This document shows, piece after piece, positions 37,934 through 45,170 of a stretch of DNA of 64,000 bases; position 1 is the stretch's first letter; each line of letters begins with the position of its first letter. Both the position numbers and the translations under genes were made by a program. Source of the DNA: CAYJLF01 sp964371055 (lineage in GTDB: Bacteria > Eisenbacteria > RBG-16-71-46 > CAIMUX01); the NCBI GenBank assembly GCA_964371055.1, contig CAYJLF010000002.1, positions 363,262-427,261 of the forward strand, written 5' to 3'. The notes beneath the pieces are model-generated. The model was not told the DNA's origin. It did no database searches and was given only the letters and a program-made list of their open reading frames with translations.

Positions 37934-38785
37934 TTACTCGAGCCCCCGTTCCTCGAGTTCCTCTTCGCTGAGACCGAGGTAGTGTCCCAGCTCGTGGTAG
38001 AGGGTGAGGCGAATCTCCTCGATCAGCTCCTCGCGGGTCTGGCAGAAACGTTCGAGGTTGCGCTGGTAGATGAAGATGGTCGGCGGCACGATCACCGGAT
38101 CGAAGACGCTCTGCTCCAGTTTGCTGGGACCGACGAAGAGACCCAGGATCGTCGGGGTGAGCGGTTCCTCGCCCGATTCGGACGCGAGGACCTCGGCGGA
38201 GGGAAGGTCCTCCACGACCACCGGCACCTGGCGGAGGTGATGGCGCAGCTCCTCGTCCAGGTGGTCGATCGCCTCGGCCACCACTTCCCGAAAGGCCTCC
38301 TGCCGCATCCGGATCGGAACCGGGAAGCCCTCGGGATCCAGCTCATGCGCCCGCTCGTAGAGCGACTCGGCCTCGTCGTAGCGGTGCAGGAACTCGAGGC
38401 ACTCCGCGAGGCCGTAGTAGGGGGGGGCTTCGCCCGGCTCCTCGCGGCAGACCCGCCGGAAGATCGGTTCCGACTCGGCGAATCGGTGCGTCTCGAAGAG
38501 CGCGGAGGCGAGGTAGTAGCCTTGGACGACCGGATCCTCGACCAGCCCCTCGCACAGCCGCAGGTGCTCGAGGGCGGCGTGCGGATCACCCGATTCGAGG
38601 AGCGCGGCCCCCAGGAGGAAGCGGACCTCCGGGTGCTCCCGCGTCTCCTCCATCAACTCTTCCGCGGCCTGTTCCGCCGACTCGGTGTCTCCCTCTTCGA
38701 GAGCTTCCCAAGCCCGGTCGACCCGCTCGACGTACTTGCGGGGGAGCGGCGGCGGTGGCTTGCGGTCGTTCGGCTGATCGTCCAT
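37934..38785 (-). CDS. TPR-zincin fusion metallopeptidase
   Basis: The 283-aa protein combines about four TPR-like helical repeats (residues ~20-150, for example YYGLAECLEFLHRYDEAESL) with a C-terminal minimal zincin domain. The HExxH motif is HELGH at 264-268, in the context LYHELGHYLGLSEEELEERG, typical of the small PF06262-type zincin-like peptidases, in which the third ligand lies shortly downstream. These are usually ~120-aa stand-alone proteins, so the TPR part is an added protein-binding module. No signal peptide is visible, so it is probably cytoplasmic. It is upstream of the hybrid kinase on the same strand (97-nt gap). Confidence 0.85.
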   Translation of the reverse strand: MDDQPNDRKPPPPLPRKYVERVDRAWEALEEGDTESAEQAAEELMEETREHPEVRFLLGAALLESGDPHAALEHLRLCEGLVEDPVVQGYYLASALFETHRFAESEPIFRRVCREEPGEAPPYYGLAECLEFLHRYDEAESLYERAHELDPEGFPVPIRMRQEAFREVVAEAIDHLDEELRHHLRQVPVVVEDLPSAEVLASESGEEPLTPTILGLFVGPSKLEQSVFDPVIVPPTIFIYQRNLERFCQTREELIEEIRLTLYHELGHYLGLSEEELEERGLE

Positions 38786-39063
38786 TGAGTTCTCCGGGGA
38801 CGCTGGAGAGTGTAGGGCAACCGATGCGGGCAGGCAAACCCCCGGCCCAAGCCCCGGCGCGGTCGGTTCAGTCTTTCACCACCCCGCTGGAGACGCCGCG
38901 AAGTCGTCCGCCGGCCGAACGGGCCCCGCCGCGGCGTCCCTCCGATCATCCAAGAACGGAGCGGTCGCCACGTTGGCCGCCCGCGCCCCGTCGGGTACCA
39001 TCCCGGCGGAGCGTCGAGGGGGCAGTCGAGACGGCGGACCTGCCGGGAGGAAGAACGACCTTC

Positions 39064-39507
39064 ATGGAACGGCACTACTTCACGCTGGACGAGGCGAACC
39101 GAAGGCTTTCGGAGGTCGAACGGTCTCTCCTGCTGATGCGCGAGGCCCTGGAGGGGGGCCAGCAGGTTCGGGACCAGATCCAGGTGCTGGAAGTGATCGG
39201 CGCCCTCGATCCGCGCAGCCCGGAACATGAGGAACTGCGGGAGCGGCGCGCGGAATTGGAGGACTGGCGGACGGCCTTCGTGGACGAGCAGTCTCGCCTG
39301 GAGCGAGACGGGATCATCGTGCGCGACCTTGTGGCCGGCCTGGTCGACTTTCCGGCCCTCTGGCAGGGTCGGGAGATTCACCTCTGCTGGCGGCTGGGAG
39401 AACCGCGGATCTCGTGGTGGCACGAGATCGATGCGGGATTCGCCGGACGGCGCCCCGCCAGCGAACTGGGAGAGCAGTCGAAGGCCGAGGGGGGGAGTGC
39501 GGGATGA
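39064..39507 (+). CDS. DUF2203 family protein
   Basis: The 147-aa protein begins at ATG 39064 with GGGAGGAAG slightly far upstream. It has the DUF2203 signature: YFTLDEANRRLSEVERSLL at the N-terminus, then the ending DFPALWQGREIHLCWRLGE and ISWWHEIDAGFAGRRP. Its function is not known. It is the first gene of a plus-strand run with an M20 amidohydrolase 41 nt downstream. The 278 nt before it (38786-39063) are a divergent region with no gene seen. Confidence 0.87.
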   Translation: MERHYFTLDEANRRLSEVERSLLLMREALEGGQQVRDQIQVLEVIGALDPRSPEHEELRERRAELEDWRTAFVDEQSRLERDGIIVRDLVAGLVDFPALWQGREIHLCWRLGEPRISWWHEIDAGFAGRRPASELGEQSKAEGGSAG

Positions 39508-39547
39508 GTCTGGGATCAGAGGCGACGATCGGCGGCCGGAGTTCCCG

Positions 39548-40822
39548 ATGACGGCGCCCCACGACCGCTTCCCCGCCTTCGTGCGGCCGGAGGTGCGGGC
39601 CCGGGCCGGTCGGCTGATCGAGTTTCGCCGGGACCTGCACCAGCACCCCGAGCCCGGATTCGGCGAGGTCAGGACGGCCGCCAGGGTGACCGAACGTCTG
39701 CGGTCCGCCGGCCTCGCGGTCCGCACGGAGATCGCCGGCACCGGGGTTGTGGCCAGCAGAGGCGGCCGGCGCGGGCGCACGATTCTCTTCCGCGCCGACA
39801 TGGACGCGCTGCCGTTGACCGAGGAGACCGGCGCGCCCTATGCGTCGCGGAATCCCGGCTACATGCATGCGTGCGGGCACGACGGCCACACGGCGATGTT
39901 GGTCGAGGCGGCGGAAATGCTGCACGAGGCTGCGGCGTTGCCGGGAGCGGCGGCCGATCCGGTCGGCCGGGCGCCGCGGACCGCCGGCGGCGTCGATGTC
40001 GCGTTCATCTTCCAGCCGGCGGAGGAGGGCCCCGGCGGCGCGCTCCCGATGATCCGGGAGGGTGTGCTGGAGGAGTCGGGGGCGGAGGCGGTCTTCGGCC
40101 TGCACCTCTGGAGCCAGTTGCCGGTGGGAAAGATTGCGATTACCGCTGGACCTGCGATGGCGTCGGCCGACGAGTTTGAGATCGTGATCCAGGGGCGGGG
40201 CGGTCACGGGGCCTTTCCGCACGAGACGGTCGATGCGGTGGTTGTCGGCAGCTACGTGGTCGCGGCCCTCCAGACGCTCGTCGCGCGGAACGCCGATCCG
40301 CTCCAGACGGCCGTGGTGTCGGTGGGAAGTTTCCAGGCGGGGAGCAACTTCAACATCATCGCGGAGACGGCGGTGCTGAAGGGGACGGTCCGCACCTTCG
40401 ATCCCGGAGTGCGTGACCTCCTCGTGCGCCGGCTGGAAGAGGTCGCTGTGGGCGTGGCCCAGTCGCTGGGCGCCACGTGTCGGTTCCGATTTCAACCACA
40501 CTACCCGGCGACAGTCAACGACCCGCGGATGGCGGCCTGGGCCGCCTCTCTGGCGGAAGAGATGGTCGGGCCGCAGAACGTGGTCCGCGATCTTGTCATG
40601 ATGGGAGCGGAGGACTTTTCCTTCTTCCTGCGCGAGCGGCCGGGGTGTTTCATCTTTGTCGGCGCGGGAAACGTGGAGCGCGGCCTCGTGCATCCCCATC
40701 ACTCGCCGCGCTTCGACATCGATGAGAGCGCGCTTCTGGTCGGCTGTGAGCTCCTGCTGCGCATCGCCGAGCGGTACGGTGAGGCGTTCCCGCAACCGGT
40801 GGCGCGCAGTTCGGAGAAGTGA
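39548..40822 (+). CDS. M20D-type amidohydrolase (hippurate/amino-acid amide hydrolase-like)
   Basis: The ATG at 39548 (424 aa) follows a GGAG. Metal-binding signatures of the M20D family are present: RADMDALPLTEETGAPYAS, HACGHDGHTAMLVE, FIFQPAEEGPGGA and the terminal DESALLVG region with HHSPRFDID. The dimerisation/lid domain (GGHGAFPHETVDAVVVGSYVV) is intact. Such enzymes hydrolyse N-acyl amino acids or amide-linked indole compounds in the cytoplasm. No signal peptide is seen. It shares an operon with DUF2203, DUF1338 and a second M20 enzyme. Confidence 0.9.
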   Translation: MTAPHDRFPAFVRPEVRARAGRLIEFRRDLHQHPEPGFGEVRTAARVTERLRSAGLAVRTEIAGTGVVASRGGRRGRTILFRADMDALPLTEETGAPYASRNPGYMHACGHDGHTAMLVEAAEMLHEAAALPGAAADPVGRAPRTAGGVDVAFIFQPAEEGPGGALPMIREGVLEESGAEAVFGLHLWSQLPVGKIAITAGPAMASADEFEIVIQGRGGHGAFPHETVDAVVVGSYVVAALQTLVARNADPLQTAVVSVGSFQAGSNFNIIAETAVLKGTVRTFDPGVRDLLVRRLEEVAVGVAQSLGATCRFRFQPHYPATVNDPRMAAWAASLAEEMVGPQNVVRDLVMMGAEDFSFFLRERPGCFIFVGAGNVERGLVHPHHSPRFDIDESALLVGCELLLRIAERYGEAFPQPVARSSEK

Positions 40823-40876
40823 GGCGCGAGACCGCCGCAGGTCCGCCACAACGGACGAAGAGGAGAGGATGAGACG

Positions 40877-41692
40877 ATGAACCTGGATGAGCTATTCGCC
40901 TTCTTCTGGCGGGACTACGCTGCCCTGGCCCCGGATGCGCATCGGATCCACCGCCTGCTGGAAGGACGCGGGGAGCGGGTCGTCAACGACCACGTCGCGT
41001 TCCGCACCTATGACGTCGATCCGATCCGGCTGGAGGCGCTGGCCCGGCCGTTCGAGGAGCGGGGGTACGTGGCCTCGGGCGACTACGAGTTCACCGAAAA
41101 GAAGCTGCGGGCGCGGTCGTTCGTACACCCACAGCCGGGGCGGCCGCGCGTCTTCATCTCGGAGTTGAGGACGGCGGAGTTCTCGCCGTGGCTGCAGGAG
41201 ACGGCGCGCGCGCTGGCGGCGGCGGTGCCGGCGAAGCGAGCGGCATCGACGGAGATCTTCACCGAGCTGCCATCCTGGCCGGCCGTGCCGCACGACACCT
41301 ACGGGAGACTGATCGAGGAGTCGGAGTACGCCGGCTGGGTGTCGGCCTTCGGGATCCGCGTCAATCACTTCACGGTCTCGTGGAATGACCTGGCCACTTT
41401 CGCCTCGCTCGAGGCGTTCAACGCCTGGCTGATCGAAAACGGCTTCCGGCTGAACGAATCGGGCGGTCTGATCAAGGGGACGCCGGAAGTGCTGCTGGAA
41501 CAGTCCTCGACCATCGCCCACAAGATCGCCTGGACCTTTGCGGATGGCGAGACGCGCGAGATCCCCTCCTGCTACTACGAGTTCGCGCGCCGCTATCCCG
41601 ATCCGGCCACCGGACGGCTCTACGACGGCTTCGTGGCGAAGAGCGCGGACCGGATCTTCGAGTCGACCGACACGAGGCAGCACGGGAAGTGA
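40877..41692 (+). CDS. DUF1338 / 2-oxoadipate dioxygenase-like (HglS-type) protein
   Basis: The 271-aa protein matches the DUF1338 family, whose characterised member HglS converts 2-oxoadipate to 2-hydroxyglutarate in lysine breakdown and uses a His-His-Glu iron site. The candidates here are H39 (VVNDHVAFRT), H164 (RVNHFTVSW) and E235 (SCYYEFARRY). The protein is shorter than typical HglS (~450 aa) and fits the short DUF1338 class, whose substrate is less clear. It sits between two M20 amidohydrolases; the second starts at the GTGA overlapping this stop codon, so translation is coupled. A role in amino-acid catabolism is plausible but inferred. Confidence 0.8.
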   Translation: MNLDELFAFFWRDYAALAPDAHRIHRLLEGRGERVVNDHVAFRTYDVDPIRLEALARPFEERGYVASGDYEFTEKKLRARSFVHPQPGRPRVFISELRTAEFSPWLQETARALAAAVPAKRAASTEIFTELPSWPAVPHDTYGRLIEESEYAGWVSAFGIRVNHFTVSWNDLATFASLEAFNAWLIENGFRLNESGGLIKGTPEVLLEQSSTIAHKIAWTFADGETREIPSCYYEFARRYPDPATGRLYDGFVAKSADRIFESTDTRQHGK

Positions 41693-43119
41693 GAGCCGCG
41701 GTGGAGCCGTCGCGGCGCGCGCGGCTGGCGTTGCGGATCCCGGCTCTGATCCGTGCGGCCATGGTGATCCCGGCCACGGCCCTGCCGTGGATCGTACTTG
41801 CGGCCATCGCTGTGCCGTGGGGGGTGGCGACTGCGACAGAGGGACCTGAGGATTCGCGGGGGAAGGGAACGAGGGGAGGCAAGACGGTGACGACCAGGAC
41901 GGCGGAGGCGCGCCCCGACTTCGAGGGGCTGGCGGCGCGGCAGGCGGAGGAGACGATCGCCGACCGGCGTTGGCTGCACGAGCATCCCGAGCTCTCGATG
42001 CGCGAGCACCGGACACAGGAGTGGATCCGAAGGCGGCTGGCCGCGATTCCCGGGATCAATTTCGTCGACGGCGAGTGGGGCACGGGCCTCGTCGCGCTGC
42101 TGCGCGGAGGGAAGCCGGGTCCGCTCGTGGCCTGGCGCGCCGACATCGACGCGCTGCCGATCACCGAAGAGACAGGGCTGCCCTACGCCTCGACCGCGGT
42201 CGACACCCTGAACGATCGCCAGGTCGGGGTGATGCACGCCTGCGGACACGACATCCACGCCGCGGTGCTGCTCGGGACGGCCCGGCTGTTGTCCGAGACC
42301 CGGGCGGAGATGCCCGGGAGCGTGCTCTTCCTGGTGCAGCCGGGTGAGGAGGTCGGGGAAGGGGCTGAGTTGCTGATCCGCGGCGGAGTGCTCGAGAAGT
42401 CGGGATCTCCCGTGGCGATCTTCGGCATTCATGATCACCCGACGCTCTTGAGCGGGCAGGTCGGCTATTGCCCGGGATGGGCGACGGCGAATGTCGATGA
42501 TTTCCGAATCAAGGTGCTGGGGAAGGGGGGTCATGGGGCCTACCCGCACCGCACCGTCGATCCGGTCCTCATTGCCGCACAGATCGTGATCGGGCTGCAG
42601 TCGATCCGCAGCCGCGAGGTCGACACCTCCGAGCGGGCCGTCATCACGGTCGGTTCGATCCGGGGAGGGAACACCAGCAACATCATCCCCGAAGAGGTGG
42701 AGTTGCGCGGGACGGTGCGCAGCCTCGACCCACAGGTGCGCGAGCAGATCCGCGAGGCGGTGCTGCGGACAGCGAAGGGAATCGCGCAGGCGGCCGGTGC
42801 CCCCGAACCGGAGATCCGCTACCGCTACGGCACGCCGTCTTTGTACAACCACCCCGACGAGGTGGAGCGAGCGGCCCGCGTGCTCCGTCGCGTCGCGGGC
42901 GAAGACCAGGTGATCCGGTACGAGCCAGGGATGGGGGGCGAGGACTTCGCCTACTACACGCAGAAAATCCCCGGCTTCATGTGGCGCCTCGGCGTGGCGC
43001 GCCCGGGCGAACACCAGAACCTCCACAGCCCCGACTTCAACCCGGACGAGGCGGCGATCCCGCTGGGCGTCCGTTTGGCCGCCGAGGTCCTGTGGGAGCG
43101 GTTGGAGGCGGAGGAGTAG
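41689..43119 (+). CDS. M20D-type amidohydrolase with N-terminal membrane or signal segment
   Basis: A GTG start at 41689 overlaps the previous stop (GTGA). An ATG at 41761 directly before a hydrophobic segment (MVIPATALPWIVLAAIAVPW) is an alternative. The 476-aa form has a hydrophobic N-terminus ending near GVATA, which indicates export or anchoring, unlike the M20 enzyme two genes upstream. Catalytic signatures are complete: RADIDALPITEETGLPYAS, HACGHDIHAAVLLG, FLVQPGEEVGEGAE, and GGEDFAYYTQKIPGFMWRLG. It probably hydrolyses acylated amino acids outside the cytoplasm. Confidence 0.9.
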   Translation: MRAAVEPSRRARLALRIPALIRAAMVIPATALPWIVLAAIAVPWGVATATEGPEDSRGKGTRGGKTVTTRTAEARPDFEGLAARQAEETIADRRWLHEHPELSMREHRTQEWIRRRLAAIPGINFVDGEWGTGLVALLRGGKPGPLVAWRADIDALPITEETGLPYASTAVDTLNDRQVGVMHACGHDIHAAVLLGTARLLSETRAEMPGSVLFLVQPGEEVGEGAELLIRGGVLEKSGSPVAIFGIHDHPTLLSGQVGYCPGWATANVDDFRIKVLGKGGHGAYPHRTVDPVLIAAQIVIGLQSIRSREVDTSERAVITVGSIRGGNTSNIIPEEVELRGTVRSLDPQVREQIREAVLRTAKGIAQAAGAPEPEIRYRYGTPSLYNHPDEVERAARVLRRVAGEDQVIRYEPGMGGEDFAYYTQKIPGFMWRLGVARPGEHQNLHSPDFNPDEAAIPLGVRLAAEVLWERLEAEE

Positions 43120-43276
43120 CGGGGCGGAGTCGCCACCCGGGTCGCGCGCTGGCATCGAGATCGACTTCGTGTGCCGTCTCGATGAACAGGTGGTGAACGC
43201 GTAGAAGCTACTAGGTCTCAGCCGCTTGGCACATCCCTCAGGGATCGGTCGGCCGGTCGAACCACATTCCCCCCGG

Positions 43277-43300
43277 GGGGCGCACATCTGCTTGCGCCCC
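43277..43300 (+). terminator. Hairpin downstream of the second M20 gene
   Basis: GGGGCGC (43277-43283) and GCGCCCC (43294-43300) pair perfectly over a 10-nt loop, with a CCCCCC run just before. No U-tract. It is 157 nt beyond the M20 stop, so assignment to that gene is weak. Confidence 0.35.
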
Positions 43301-43400
43301 AGGGGCACATCCCGCACCCTTTGGCCGAGAAGAACGTGACCCAATCTCGCGATCCGGAATGCGCGTGCCCGATCAGGGGCGAACAGAACAGGAGGCTTCC

Positions 43401-43481
43401 CTGAAGCGGATCGCACCATGGATGCTCCCGGTGCTGTTGCTGGCTGCCGTCGACGGCACCGCGGTTTCCGCTCGTCATTGA
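43401..43481 (+). pseudogene. Signal-peptide-like micro-ORF or remnant with CTG start
   Basis: CTG at 43401 is preceded 6 nt upstream by AGGAGG and opens a 26-codon frame, KRIAPWMLPVLLLAAVDGTA then VSARH and a stop. That is a nearly complete signal peptide with nothing after it. It may be the decayed start of a lost secreted protein gene, or a leader peptide. The beta-helix lipoprotein gene starts 112 nt further on. Confidence 0.35.
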
Positions 43482-43592
43482 ATTGGGCGCGCATGACCTC
43501 AAGCCACCGCAGGCGGTTGCCGGCAAGCCGGGTGGAAAGACTCGTGGCAGATGATCGACAGGGACCAATCCGTTCGAGAAAGGAGCAGAGTG

Positions 43593-45086
43593 ATGCGCAA
43601 GCTGTTCGTTCTCCTGGCCCTGGTGGGGCCGCTGCTGGTGGCCTCGTGCGACGACGACAACGGCAATCCCGCCGATTCGACCCAGCCTGAGGTCACGATC
43701 CTCCAGCCGGCGAACGGCGCGAACGTGCCGGCGGCCGACGTTCTCATCCGGGTCCAGGCCACCGACAACCAGGGCGTGGCCAAAGTCGAGTTCTACGTCG
43801 ATGGAGCGATGATCGGCGAGGACCTTACCGGCGCGGCCAACGTCTACGAGTTCACCTGGGACGCGAGCGGCCTGAGCCCCGGGAGCGGCCATTCTATCCG
43901 CGTCAGGGCTCTCGACACTTCGAACAACGCCGATGAGGCATCCATCGCCGTGACGATCACTCCTCAGGTCGGCACGATCCACAGCAATGAGATCATCGCG
44001 GATGAGAGCTGGGCCCCGTCCGGCAATCCTCACATCGTGACCGGGGCGATCGGCATCGCGGGGGGCGCCACGCTCACCATCCTGCCCGGCTGTATCGTCC
44101 AGTTCGAGCCGAACGCCGATGCGGGCATCGGCGTCGGTTGGCAGCCGACCACCGGTGCCCTGGTCGCCGTCGGCACGCTGGCCGACCCCATTCTCTTCAC
44201 CTCCCGCGCGGCCGTCCCGCAGCGCGGGGACTGGCGCGGACTCAGCTTCTACGGCGGCATCCTAGAGACGACGCACCTGAGCTACTGCACGATCGAGTAC
44301 ACCGGATACGACGGCGGGGCGGCGGTCTACGTGGCCTGGGGAGCCGCCCTTTCGATGGATCACTGCACGATCCGCCACGCCGGTCGCTGCGGGATCACCT
44401 ACGATCACGCGGGGTACGTCGAGCAGTTCCATCACAACACTATCACCACCTGCGCCGACTATCCCCTGGAGACGGAGCCGGAGTACGTCCGCTACCTGGG
44501 TGTCGCGAACAGCTTCACCGGCAACGATCCGGGCAAGGACAAGATCCTCCTCTACAGCGGTGTCGTCGTGACGAGCGGCACGTGGCACAACCAGGGTGTC
44601 CCTTATGAGTTGGCACCACTGAACGACGGCGACGGCATCTGGATCACTCCGACCGAGGGGACCCCGGCGATCCTGACGATCGAGCCCGGAACGACGATCC
44701 GCTTCAGCGAGGGGGCGCAGTTGATGGTCGGCTACGGCGGCTCTACCGGCGGACTGATCGCCGTGGGAACCGCGCAGTCGCCGATCACCTTCACCAGCGC
44801 GTCCAACAGCCCCCAGCCGGGCGACTGGCACCAGCTCAACTTCGCCGACGGCGCGGTCGATGCGCAGACCCGGCTGGAACACTGCATCATTGAGTACGGC
44901 GGGCGAAGCGGATACGGAAACGTCCTGATCGCCGACGCGATTCCGGCGATCGCGGATTGCACCCTCCGCCACGGCGCGAGCTATGGCTTCTTCCTGACGG
45001 GATTCGAGTATCCGAGCCCGGGAACGCTGGAGGCGAACAACACGTTCCAGGACAACGCTGGCGCGAACGTCCACGTGGACGAGTAG
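43593..45086 (+). CDS. Lipoprotein with Ig-like domain and right-handed parallel beta-helix
   Basis: The ATG at 43593 has AAGGAG 7 nt upstream. The 497-aa product begins with a lipoprotein signal (MRKLFVLLALVGPLLVASC; lipobox LVASC). After a short acidic linker an Ig/Big-type domain (VTILQPANGANVPAADVLIR, AKVEFYVDGAMIGED) precedes a long right-handed parallel beta-helix. The helix shows recurring IxxGATLTILPG, LVAVGTLADPILFTS, LSYCTIEYTG coils; the block repeats twice (43.98-44.46 and 44.64-45.0 kb). Such helices often bind or cleave polysaccharides, but no catalytic residues are recognised. It is predicted to be lipid-anchored at the outer membrane or surface. Confidence 0.85.
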   Translation: MRKLFVLLALVGPLLVASCDDDNGNPADSTQPEVTILQPANGANVPAADVLIRVQATDNQGVAKVEFYVDGAMIGEDLTGAANVYEFTWDASGLSPGSGHSIRVRALDTSNNADEASIAVTITPQVGTIHSNEIIADESWAPSGNPHIVTGAIGIAGGATLTILPGCIVQFEPNADAGIGVGWQPTTGALVAVGTLADPILFTSRAAVPQRGDWRGLSFYGGILETTHLSYCTIEYTGYDGGAAVYVAWGAALSMDHCTIRHAGRCGITYDHAGYVEQFHHNTITTCADYPLETEPEYVRYLGVANSFTGNDPGKDKILLYSGVVVTSGTWHNQGVPYELAPLNDGDGIWITPTEGTPAILTIEPGTTIRFSEGAQLMVGYGGSTGGLIAVGTAQSPITFTSASNSPQPGDWHQLNFADGAVDAQTRLEHCIIEYGGRSGYGNVLIADAIPAIADCTLRHGASYGFFLTGFEYPSPGTLEANNTFQDNAGANVHVDE

Positions 45087-45090
45087 GGGG

Positions 45091-45137
45091 CCGGACCCGG
45101 CGGTCCGGGGCGCGCCGCAAAATCCTGGGCGGCGCGC
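45091..45137. terminator. Double hairpin between convergent genes (bidirectional terminator)
   Basis: Two perfect stems sit side by side: CCGGACC/GGTCCGG (45091-45108) and GCGCGCCGC/GCGGCGCGC (45110-45137, loop 10 nt beginning AAAATCC). They lie between the converging beta-helix and helicase genes and can serve both. Confidence 0.6.
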
Positions 45138-45170
45138 TGTGCCACCGCTCCCGGCTCCGGGGCGACGCGC

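Larger units (their letters stand above)
43120..43592. other. 473-nt stretch without a clear gene
   Basis: This stretch contains a GC hairpin (43277-43300), a short signal-peptide-like reading frame (43401-43481) and a repeated GGCACATCCC word (near 43225 and 43303). I see no other conserved coding sequence. Confidence 0.6.
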
